13,732 nt of DNA from Nitrospirota bacterium (lineage in GTDB: Bacteria > Nitrospirota > Nitrospiria > Nitrospirales > Nitrospiraceae), in NCBI GenBank assembly GCA_016201805.1, contig JACQCB010000065.1:1-13732 (forward strand). Direction: 5' to 3'. Position 1 is the first letter of the stretch. Every line of letters starts with the position of its first letter. The notes under the pieces were generated by a model. That model had not been told where the DNA came from. It ran no database searches and worked only from the letters and a program-made list of their open reading frames with translations. A program made the position numbers and the translations under genes. This document shows positions 1-6,416 of this stretch, piece by piece.

Positions 1-96
1 CCCAAGGGCGAGAAGGACGTCTCCGGCTACATGAGAGAAGGGGCCAAGGAAGGGGACTTAGGCGGCGCCATCAGCGTGAAGATTCCAATCAAATAA
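1..96 (+). CDS. C-terminal end of an unidentified protein (5' partial)
   Basis: Frame 1 is open from the first base and reads 31 codons to a TAA at 94-96. The visible tail is lysine- and glycine-rich and ends GAISVKIPIK, an alternating hydrophobic pattern that would suit a final beta strand. A strong terminator 28 nt after the stop supports this being the real end of a plus-strand gene. Too little is visible to name a family, and I do not guess a function. Confidence 0.6.
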   Translation, partial: PKGEKDVSGYMREGAKEGDLGGAISVKIPIK

Positions 97-124
97 CCCG
101 CGCCTACGAGCCGGCCAGAGGACG

Positions 125-156
125 AAAGGCCACCCGAAGGGGTGGCCTTTTTGTTT
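125..156 (+). terminator. Rho-independent terminator of the leftmost gene
   Basis: An 11-bp perfect stem (125-135 with 140-150) closes a GAAG tetraloop and runs into TTGTTT. The GC-rich core GGCCACCC/GGGTGGCC followed by T residues is a textbook intrinsic terminator. It lies just after the stop codon at 96. Confidence 0.9.
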
Positions 157-494
157 CCGCATTCATGAGGCGGGGCCTGTCGCCGCCCGCCTAAGATACG
201 GCTGACGAACGGCGGCCAACTCCGGCTGCGGCATGATGCGCTGATCGGCCACGGCTGCTTGGGTCTTACTATTGGCCGGTCGCCTCATCGGAATAGAAGA
301 ACGGCGCCCGGCACCCTCTATAGGCTCTTCGGCATTCCGTGCCCGCCATGCCGCCAGCCTCCGTGCCCATCCGTTCCAGCCGCGTAGAAAAAGTGTGGGC
401 GGGGACGTGTCGCTTGAGGGCACGTCCCTGTTCGGAAAGCCCCGTGCAACTGTGCGGGGATGGGGAGCTCAGAGGTCTTCTAGCGTGAGTCCGG
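157..494. other. Gene-free stretch with one weak hairpin
   Basis: Open frames exist on both strands here, but they are GC-driven, rich in Arg, Pro and Ser, and overlap one another without a ribosome site or recognisable family. The only structure seen is an 8-bp inverted repeat GGGACGTG/CACGTCCC (402-409 with 421-428, 11-nt loop). Read on the minus strand it lies downstream of the HicB-like gene and is followed, after 9 nt, by five T residues (392-388), so it could be a weak terminator for that gene. Confidence 0.4.
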
Positions 495-665
495 TCAGTT
501 TTGATGGAAGTCGGCCAAGACGAGAAGGGCTAAATTCTGAACGGCTGCTGATGCGTCTTCCCGCGTCTCGCCGTAGGCCATGACACCAGGCAGGTCGGTC
601 ACCTCGGCAATCCAACGTCCGTCCTCTTCCTGTTCCAGTTCGATTTGAAAGCGCGTTTGGCTCAT
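495..665 (-). CDS. HicB-family antitoxin-like protein (orphan)
   Basis: This 56-residue protein has the short beta-beta-alpha-beta-beta partial RNase H fold pattern of HicB antitoxins. FQIELEQEEDGRWIAEV is followed by the family signature DLPG, then GETREDA and a helix with AVQNLALLVLAD. In known pairs HicB neutralises the small HicA ribonuclease. I chose the ATG at 665 because AAGGAG lies 7 nt upstream; an in-frame upstream ATG at 683 has no such site. No HicA-like frame is visible on either side, and no C-terminal DNA-binding domain is present, so it may be a solitary relic or act on a distant partner. The protein ends soon after the helix, slightly shorter than the roughly 65-75 residues I expect for single-domain HicB proteins. 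Family assignment is fairly sure; function is inference. Confidence 0.75.
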   Translation of the reverse strand: MSQTRFQIELEQEEDGRWIAEVTDLPGVMAYGETREDASAAVQNLALLVLADFHQN

Positions 666-837
666 AGGGGGGCTCCTTCCCAATCACCATACTGCCAAGA
701 GGGTAGCCCTGGTAAGCCCAAAAAGCAAGGTGAAGAGCGTATGGCCTGATCTTCCAAGAGCATATAGCTGATGGCGTATGGCTTATGGTTCGGAACGGAG
801 CGTTGGAGCGGAAATCGTCTGCGCCATCGGGGGGAGC

Positions 838-870
838 GCAGCATGCTCCAGTTTCTTTCCCTCATGCTGC
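838..870. repeat. Inverted repeat abutting the -35 box, possible operator
   Basis: GCAGCATG (838-845) and CATGCTGC (863-870) are perfect 8-bp inverted copies with 17 nt between them. The left arm itself overlaps the palindrome AGCATGCT (840-847). The right arm ends at the base before the TTGACG -35 box of the zinc-finger gene. YgiT/MqsA-type proteins in studied systems often regulate their own promoters, so an operator role is plausible, though it is inferred only from position. Confidence 0.4.
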
Positions 871-899
871 TTGACGACGAGTCGAAAGGGTATGATAAT
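871..899 (+). promoter_or_regulatory. Sigma70-type promoter of the zinc-finger gene
   Basis: The -35 box TTGACG (871-876) and -10 box GATAAT (894-899) each match consensus at 5 of 6 positions and are separated by exactly 17 bp. The predicted start of transcription is near 906. That leaves only about 12 nt before the ATG at 918 and coincides with an in-frame GTG at 906. Confidence 0.7.
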
Positions 900-917
900 G
901 CCTGCGTGAGCGGAGCC

Positions 918-1163
918 ATGACCCCATTTGCCGATTGCACGTTCTGCGGTGGACCGGTGGAAGAGCGGCGGGTTGACTATGACTACCGGCGTAAGGGCCG
1001 ATTGCTTATCATGAAGAATGTGCTGGCCGGCGTCTGCCGGCAGTGTGGGGAGAAGTACTTCAAGCCGGATGTCTTAAAGCGGATGGATCAACGCTACCAT
1101 GATATCGTTGACCGGAACCAGAAACCCGAAGCGGTCGTCGAGATTCCCGCAGTCTCCTTTTAG
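918..1163 (+). CDS. YgiT-type zinc-finger protein
   Basis: The protein has 81 residues. An N-terminal zinc site is formed by CTFC (Cys7, Cys10) and CRQC (Cys40, Cys43), followed by GEKYF and a helical tail, the arrangement of the YgiT/MqsA-type zinc-finger domain. Such proteins are commonly the antitoxin or regulator partner of small toxins (MqsR, or DUF4258 proteins encoded just upstream). Here no toxin frame lies next to it, so its role is open. The reading frame extends upstream to 771, but that part is not family-like and lies over the promoter at 871-899. I therefore start at ATG 918, whose upstream GGAG (912-915) is only 2 nt away; a GTG at 906 is the alternative. It converges on the VOC gene, with 72 nt between their stops. 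Confidence 0.75.
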   Translation: MTPFADCTFCGGPVEERRVDYDYRRKGRLLIMKNVLAGVCRQCGEKYFKPDVLKRMDQRYHDIVDRNQKPEAVVEIPAVSF

Positions 1164-1235
1164 CCCTGGCGGGTGAAAGTCAGCCCGACGCATTTACGCC
1201 GCCCGCCGCCGCGACGATCTCCTCCGGCGTCACAA

Positions 1236-1658
1236 CTATTCGGCGATCTGTATGTCCGGATTCCACGCGACTTCCCACACATGATCGTCGGGGTCCTGGA
1301 AATAGCCGGCGTAGCCGCCCCAAAACGTCTCTCCGGCCGGTTTGAGTATCCTCGCGCCTGCCTTCTTCGCCTGCTCCATGACCGCATCAACTTCGGCTTT
1401 GCTGTTGACGTTATGACCGATCGTACACTCGGTCGCACTGTGCGCGCCTTGAGGAATGTTGGCGTCATGAGCGATATCGCCCCGAGGCCAGAGGGCGAGT
1501 TTCAAGCCGGACTGCAAGTCGAAAAAGGCGACCGCGCCATGTTCAAATTCTTTGCCAACAATCCCTTCCGTCGGAAATCCAAGCCCATCGCGATAAAACG
1601 CCAGCGACTTTTCTAAATCGTCTACGCCTAATGTGATGACTGTAATTCGTGGTTTCAT
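1236..1658 (-). CDS. VOC superfamily (glyoxalase/bleomycin-resistance fold) protein
   Basis: The protein has 140 residues, the usual size for a single VOC unit with two beta-alpha-beta-beta-beta modules. Module 1 starts ITVITLGVDDLEKSLAFYRDGLGF. Module 2 includes NSKAEVDAVMEQAKKAGARI and ends with the conserved GYFQDPDDHVWEVAWNP. Members bind a metal and act as glyoxalases, dioxygenases or antibiotic-binding proteins; this one resembles the generic glyoxalase-like group, and its substrate cannot be read from sequence. ATG 1658 is the only sensible start. No ribosome-binding site precedes it, but a perfect TATAAT lies 12 nt upstream, so the mRNA probably has almost no leader. Its GC content is like the housekeeping genes rather than the neighbouring cassette. 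Confidence 0.85.
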   Translation of the reverse strand: MKPRITVITLGVDDLEKSLAFYRDGLGFPTEGIVGKEFEHGAVAFFDLQSGLKLALWPRGDIAHDANIPQGAHSATECTIGHNVNSKAEVDAVMEQAKKAGARILKPAGETFWGGYAGYFQDPDDHVWEVAWNPDIQIAE

Positions 1659-1669
1659 GATGGGGCGGG

Positions 1670-1698
1670 ATTATAGCAGAAGCGGGGAGACAGCTAAA
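1670..1698 (-). promoter_or_regulatory. Promoter of the VOC gene
   Basis: On the minus strand a perfect TATAAT (1675-1670) sits 17 bp from TTTAGC (1698-1693), a weak -35 match. Transcription would start near 1663, about 5 nt before the ATG at 1658. Confidence 0.5.
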
Positions 1699-2022
1699 TC
1701 AGCGGCCGCGCGCGGGTGGGGCGTCGGCTCTGCGAAGAGTGTATGGCTGATGGTCGATGGTCTGGGCTTCGGAACGAAACGAAGCACGGGAGCAGGGTCG
1801 GGGCTCGTCCGTCGCCCTCGCTGGGCTGTCAGGATTCAGTAGGAATGGTCTCCGAGAACTTTCTGCCTTTCATTTGATAGCCGCGACTTTGTTCGTTCCT
1901 CGCAGGCCGGACAGGCTTTCGAGTCATCGCATATGCGACCACTTCGTAGTGGCATTGTGCAAGGAGAACTAATTCAGCGTGATAGTACTTCTGGTGTGTT
2001 GCCTGTCTTATGTGGGAGAGGT
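1676..2022. other. Gene-free gap with two adjoining palindromes
   Basis: No convincing gene is seen. At 1739-1778 lies a GTATGGCTGATGG-type low-complexity stretch that resembles one at 763-795. At 1927-1938 is a perfect 12-bp palindrome TCGCATATGCGA, followed immediately by CCACT-TCGT-AGTGG (1939-1952), a small hairpin. These stand about 70 nt beyond the stop of the HEPN gene, close to where the AT-rich cassette gives way to GC-rich sequence. They could be a transcript end or a boundary scar. An AAGGAG at 1962-1967 is not followed by a usable start codon. Confidence 0.4.
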
Positions 2023-2496
2023 TTATCGCACAGGAACACAGAGGTCGGCTATATGATCGACTATGTCTTTGATTCGCTCGTAATAATCACGTGCACGTAC
2101 CATTGTAAGGCCGACGAACTGGCCATGAGCGATTTTATTACGCAGATCGACAATGCCATCGACCGCGTCTTTTCTCTCGTCAATCAGATAGGCCTCTAGA
2201 TCCGTCCGCCAATCAGGGTCAAAGTCTCCAAAAAGAGTTATCAATCTCTGAGCCTTGGCATTGGTGAACTGCCGAAGCCGCCGTTCTACATAGCGCACAA
2301 CGGATTGCTGGGATTTATTCCGCACATGCTCTAGAGCTAATTCGATAACTGCTTGCTCTAAGAAGCCCGAGATGAGCACGCACAGATGTCGCGCAAAGTC
2401 TGACAAGAGTTCAGCATCGGCATTCAAACTTGTGGCACGTTTGAAGGTCGCGTCGAGGCTTATTTTTAGGCGCTCGACTTCAGCTCGACCAGTCAT
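2023..2496 (-). CDS. HEPN-domain protein, probable ribonuclease toxin/effector
   Basis: The protein is 157 residues and almost wholly helical. Near the end it carries DLRNKIAHG, which contains the HEPN catalytic motif R-x4-H (Arg119, His124) used by many RNases of toxin-antitoxin, CRISPR and abortive-infection systems. The remaining pattern (SDFARHLCVLISGFLEQAV, then FTNAKAQRLITLFGDFDP) resembles the RiboL-PSP/MAE_28990-like HEPN group; the exact subfamily is from memory and needs a profile search. HEPN proteins usually act as dimers with both R-x4-H motifs facing one another. Its ATG overlaps the stop of the DUF262 gene as ATGA, with no separate ribosome site, so the two are translationally coupled. 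Base composition is AT-rich relative to the flanks. HEPN assignment is good; RNase activity and target are inference. Confidence 0.8.
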   Translation of the reverse strand: MTGRAEVERLKISLDATFKRATSLNADAELLSDFARHLCVLISGFLEQAVIELALEHVRNKSQQSVVRYVERRLRQFTNAKAQRLITLFGDFDPDWRTDLEAYLIDERKDAVDGIVDLRNKIAHGQFVGLTMVRARDYYERIKDIVDHIADLCVPVR

Positions 2497-3605
2497 TTGA
2501 CGGTGGAGAAGAAATCGGTTGCGAGTCTCAGGCGGGTCTCAACATTGGCTTCCTGCGAAGTTCCCGTTTCAGTTGCACTGCGGTAATCCGTGTTTGCAAG
2601 AAGTTCGTGATAATGCTCGACCAGCATGCTCTTGTTCTTTATCTGCCCCGCAGTGAGACGGCGGGCTATGCCGGTCATAACCGAGTCAATGACCGCTGCA
2701 TTAATGGCGCGGACTGGTCTGAATGCTTTGGCCCCTATGCATTCTAAGATAGTGGTCGTCGTTTGTTGGAATATGGCAGTTAGCTCTTTTTCGCTCTGCC
2801 GAGCCAGGTCACGATTGCTGGCCATGTAACGATTCAGAAAGTCTTTCATCGGGCTACGGTAGGATGAGGAATAATAGTAGAAAGCGAAGAAACGAAGGAT
2901 CATCTCCATATCCTTGAGGCGCGAGGATTTCTCGCCGAATAGACTTCGCCACGCTGAGTAATCGTTTAGATTGCGGAGTGCACGGACGAGTTCTCCGTGA
3001 TAGAGGGCAACGCGAATCTCCTGCGGCTGAAGATTGATGCCCCCCGTGTTGAGCCTTTCAAATATAATATAGATGCTGCTTTGGTCCTCCGCGGGTTCGT
3101 CCTGCCTGATCACGGTGGCATGAATGATACTGTCGTCAAGGCGGCGACGGTCCTCTACGTCAAGATCTTTATAGCGCTTCCCAATAAAACGTTCCTGCAC
3201 GTTTTCTAATTTATATTCTATTCCGTGAATAACTCCCTGATAGTACGCATGGAGTGAGTAAAGACGTTGGTGGCCGTCAAGAACTAGAAATCTTCCAGAT
3301 AGCTCCTTGACCAGAAAAATGCCTGGCACAGGAAGACCGAGAAGTAATGACTCAATAAACTTATCAGCTTTTGGGCGTGGCCAGACATACTCTCGCTGAA
3401 ATCCAACAATCTCAGATTCGGTGTCTGGATCCCAACTGAAGCGTGGGACGATTATGTCTTTTGCCTCAATGCGTTTGACAATAGAGTCGACAGGATAGTC
3501 CGCCCCATATGCGGTTATAGTATAGCTGAAAGGAATAACTTCCAGGGCTTCGTCGAGATCATCAACGATTTCCTCTCCATTCTTCTTTTCCTTGGGGATC
3601 GCCAT
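2493..3605 (-). CDS. DUF262 (GmrS-like, ParB/Srx-fold) protein
   Basis: The protein has 370 residues. Its N-terminal half shows the DUF262 signatures in order: FQREYVW (69-75), LLLGLPVPGIFL, LDGHQRL (109-115, the D-G-x-Q-R nucleotide-site motif) and FERLNTGGINLQPQEIR (182-198). DUF262 is the GmrS half of the GmrSD modification-dependent restriction enzyme and is thought to bind and hydrolyse NTPs. The C-terminal half is helical (MKDFLNRYMA, AFRPVRAINAAVIDSVMTG) and lacks the DUF1524 HNH nuclease seen in GmrD and in fused proteins. The nuclease function is probably supplied instead by the overlapping HEPN gene. ATG 3605 is chosen because a full AAGGAGGTGA lies 8 nt upstream; the frame also opens at a TTG at 3629 without such a site. 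It is led by its own promoter. Confidence 0.85.
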   Translation of the reverse strand: MAIPKEKKNGEEIVDDLDEALEVIPFSYTITAYGADYPVDSIVKRIEAKDIIVPRFSWDPDTESEIVGFQREYVWPRPKADKFIESLLLGLPVPGIFLVKELSGRFLVLDGHQRLYSLHAYYQGVIHGIEYKLENVQERFIGKRYKDLDVEDRRRLDDSIIHATVIRQDEPAEDQSSIYIIFERLNTGGINLQPQEIRVALYHGELVRALRNLNDYSAWRSLFGEKSSRLKDMEMILRFFAFYYYSSSYRSPMKDFLNRYMASNRDLARQSEKELTAIFQQTTTTILECIGAKAFRPVRAINAAVIDSVMTGIARRLTAGQIKNKSMLVEHYHELLANTDYRSATETGTSQEANVETRLRLATDFFSTVK

Positions 3606-3649
3606 ACTGAGGCTCACCTCCTTCTGCAAGACTATCCGATGGGGCGGTG

Positions 3650-3708
3650 TTGTCCAATTACTAGGCAGCTGCTTACCGAATTAATTTTAGTATAAGCTTG
3701 TCCAATTA
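3650..3708. repeat. 11-bp direct repeat at the DUF262-HEPN promoter, possible operator
   Basis: TTGTCCAATTA occurs perfectly at 3650-3660 and 3698-3708, start to start 48 bp. The distal copy lies inside the spacer between the -35 and -10 boxes, the other in the transcribed leader. A protein bound to both would block the promoter. The binding protein is unknown. Confidence 0.5.
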
Positions 3709-3717
3709 TTCTGGCAA
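3689..3717 (-). promoter_or_regulatory. Promoter of the DUF262-HEPN operon
   Basis: On the minus strand TTGCCA (3717-3712) and TATACT (3694-3689) match consensus at 5 of 6 positions each, with a 17-bp spacer. The predicted transcript start is near 3682, giving a leader of about 77 nt that includes the strong ribosome site before ATG 3605. The surroundings are AT-rich. Confidence 0.75.
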
Positions 3718-3754
3718 GAAACCTACGGTCAGGTTAGTTGACTTGCCTGTAAAC

Positions 3755-3783
3755 AAAAAAGCCACCGTTTCCGGTGGCCTTTT
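3755..3783 (-). terminator. Terminator of ahcY, usable in both directions
   Basis: A 7-bp perfect stem (3761-3767 with 3772-3778) with a 4-nt loop is flanked by six A residues (3755-3760) on one side and four T residues (3780-3783) on the other. Read on the minus strand it is GCCACCG-type GC-rich stem plus TTTTTT, a good intrinsic terminator. It separates ahcY from the promoter of the DUF262-HEPN cassette, 38 nt further on. Confidence 0.85.
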
Positions 3784-3792
3784 CATTGTCTC

Positions 3793-3893
3793 CCCTAGCA
3801 GGGGCTGCAGGGAGTGATTCCTATTGCGGCCGTCGAGGGAGCACTTTCCGAAGTGCGGCCTCCGGGAGCAGGGGAATTACCCCCTGCAGCCCC
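3793..3893. repeat. Structured inverted-repeat element just after ahcY
   Basis: GGGGCTGCAGGG (3801-3812) is repeated in inverse orientation at 3882-3893, a perfect 12-bp pair. Between them is a smaller hairpin, GCACTT-TCCG-AAGTGC (3841-3856). Each 12-bp arm can alternatively fold locally: CCCCT-AGC-AGGGG on the left, and GCAGGGG with CCCCTGC (3868-3874, 3881-3887) on the right. It lies wholly between the ahcY stop and the terminator, so it would be the 3' untranslated region of that mRNA. Confidence 0.55.
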
Positions 3894-3899
3894 ATGCTC

Positions 3900-5156
3900 C
3901 TATGTTCCCATCTCCCACGACGCCAAATACTTCTCTTGTTCTTTGGTCAGCTTATCAATCTGCATCCCCATGCCGGCCAGCTTCAGCCGCGCAATCTCCT
4001 TGTCGATCACCTGCGGCACCGGGTACACCTTCTTCTCCAGCTTCTTGTAATTCTTCACCAAGTACTCCGCACCGAGCGCCTGGTTCGCGAAGCTCATGTC
4101 CATGACGCTGGAGGGATGGCCCTCGGCCGTCGCCAGGTTCACGAGTCGTCCCTCGCCGAGCAGGCTGACCCGGCGGCCGGTCTTCAGCGTGAATTGCTCG
4201 ACGCCCGGTCTGATAAGGCGCTTCTTGCGGCTCAGTTTCTCCAAGGCGGGAATGTCCAGCTCGACGTTGAAGTGGCCTGAGTTGCAGACGATGGCCCCTT
4301 CCTTCATCTTGGCGAAGTGCTCACTGCGGATGACCTTGAGGTTGCCGGTGACCGTGACGAAGAAATCGCCCACCAGCGCGGCCTGTTCCATCGGCATGAC
4401 GCGGAACCCGTCCATCACCGCTTCAATCGCCTTGACCGGATCGATCTCGGTGACGATCACGTCGGCGCCCAGCCCCTTGGCGCGCATCGCGATCCCGCGC
4501 CCGCACCAGCCGTAGCCGGCGACCACGAAGGTGGTGCCGCAGATCAAGCGGTTCGTCGCGCGGATGATGCCGTCGATCGTGCTCTGGCCGGTCCCGTAAC
4601 GGTTGTCGAACAGGTGCTTGGTGTCGGCGTCGTTCACGGAGATCACCGGGAACTTCAGCACTTTCTTCTCGGCCATGCTGCGCAGGCGGATGACGCCGGT
4701 GGTGGTTTCTTCCGTGCCGCCGATCACGTGCTTGAGCAGGTCTTTGCGCTTGGAATGGATCAGCGAGACGACATCGGCCCCGTCGTCCATCGTGATCTGT
4801 GGTTTGTGGGCGATGGCGGATTGAATGTGCTTGTAGTAGGTCTTGTTGTCTTCGCCTTTGATCGCGAAGGTCGGAATGCCGTCATGTTTGACGAGCGCCG
4901 CCGCGATCTCGTCCTGCGTGCTGAGCGGATTGGAGGCGCAGAGCCGGACATCGGCTCCGCCGGCCTGGAGCGTTTTCATCAGGTTGGCGGTTTCGGTCGT
5001 CACGTGGAGGCAGGCGGTCATGCGCAGGCCCTTGAAGGGCTTTTCCCGCTGGAAGCGCTTCTTGATCAGCCGCAACACGGGCATGGTGGCTTCGGCCCAT
5101 TCGATCTTGAGCTTGCCCTGGTCCGCCAGCTTGATATTCTTCACGTCGTAATCCAC
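3900..5156 (-). CDS. ahcY: Adenosylhomocysteinase (S-adenosyl-L-homocysteine hydrolase)
   Basis: This 418-residue cytosolic enzyme splits S-adenosylhomocysteine to adenosine and homocysteine, clearing the inhibitor left by methyltransferases. Signatures seen include HVTTETANLM (51-60), DDGADVV (124-130), VNDADTKHLFDNRYGTGQS (174-192), the NAD-binding GYGWCGRG (214-221), CNSGHFNVELD (291-301) and EGHPSSVMDMSFANQ. The RYGTGQS form, the compact length and an end lacking the PFKPDHYRY-type tail match the archaeal/Thermotoga-type branch rather than the eukaryote-like one. I start at GTG 5156, with GGAGG 5 nt upstream; the frame runs on to 5210 through heptamer repeats and gives non-homologous residues. 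It follows metK by 108 nt on the same strand, after a terminator, and no clear promoter of its own is visible in the gap. Confidence 0.97.
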   Translation of the reverse strand: MDYDVKNIKLADQGKLKIEWAEATMPVLRLIKKRFQREKPFKGLRMTACLHVTTETANLMKTLQAGGADVRLCASNPLSTQDEIAAALVKHDGIPTFAIKGEDNKTYYKHIQSAIAHKPQITMDDGADVVSLIHSKRKDLLKHVIGGTEETTTGVIRLRSMAEKKVLKFPVISVNDADTKHLFDNRYGTGQSTIDGIIRATNRLICGTTFVVAGYGWCGRGIAMRAKGLGADVIVTEIDPVKAIEAVMDGFRVMPMEQAALVGDFFVTVTGNLKVIRSEHFAKMKEGAIVCNSGHFNVELDIPALEKLSRKKRLIRPGVEQFTLKTGRRVSLLGEGRLVNLATAEGHPSSVMDMSFANQALGAEYLVKNYKKLEKKVYPVPQVIDKEIARLKLAGMGMQIDKLTKEQEKYLASWEMGT

Positions 5157-5172
5157 GGTAACCTCCAAAAAG

Positions 5173-5200
5173 TGATGGGTGATGCGTGATGCGTGACGAG
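5173..5200. repeat. Four tandem heptamers before the ahcY ribosome site
   Basis: TGATGGG, TGATGCG, TGATGCG and TGACGAG follow one another without gaps at 5173-5200. They sit between the metK terminator and the GGAGG of ahcY, leaving 6 nt (A-rich) before the ribosome site. Similar low-complexity tracts occur in other gaps of this window. Confidence 0.7.
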
Positions 5201-5208
5201 TGGTCAGC

Positions 5209-5239
5209 AAAAAGGGGACGGATTGGAGAACCCGTCCCC
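5209..5239 (-). terminator. Intrinsic terminator after metK
   Basis: GGGGACGG (5214-5221) pairs with CCGTCCCC (5232-5239) around a 10-nt loop, and on the minus strand the stem is followed by five T residues (5213-5209). It starts 25 nt beyond the metK stop and precedes ahcY, so ahcY must rely on read-through or an unseen promoter. Confidence 0.85.
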
Positions 5240-5264
5240 TCGGTTTGCTCGACGCCCCGCTTGC

Positions 5265-6416
<1,152 letters not shown>

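Noticed and set aside
157..494. Long open frames on both strands (plus 272-583, minus 163-423)
   Set aside because: They overlap each other, are Arg/Pro/Ser-rich as expected from GC-driven open frames, lack ribosome sites and match no family I recognise.
771..917. Longer start for the zinc-finger protein at 771
   Set aside because: The added 49 residues are not family-like and lie over the promoter and its inverted repeat.
2493..3605. A fused GmrSD-type restriction enzyme with DUF1524/HNH nuclease
   Set aside because: The C-terminal half contains no HNH-type His/Asn motif; only the DUF262 part is present.
4317..5189. Plus-strand 290-residue frame opposite ahcY
   Set aside because: It is the antisense shadow of ahcY, rich in His, Asp and Gly, without a family or ribosome site. 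The same holds for the long frames opposite metK, resB and ccsA.
5157..5210. Extended N-terminus of AhcY beginning at 5210
   Set aside because: It translates the heptamer repeats and would bypass the well-placed GGAGG before GTG 5156.
5157..5264. SAH riboswitch before ahcY
   Set aside because: The gap is filled by the metK terminator and heptamer repeats, leaving no room for such an element.
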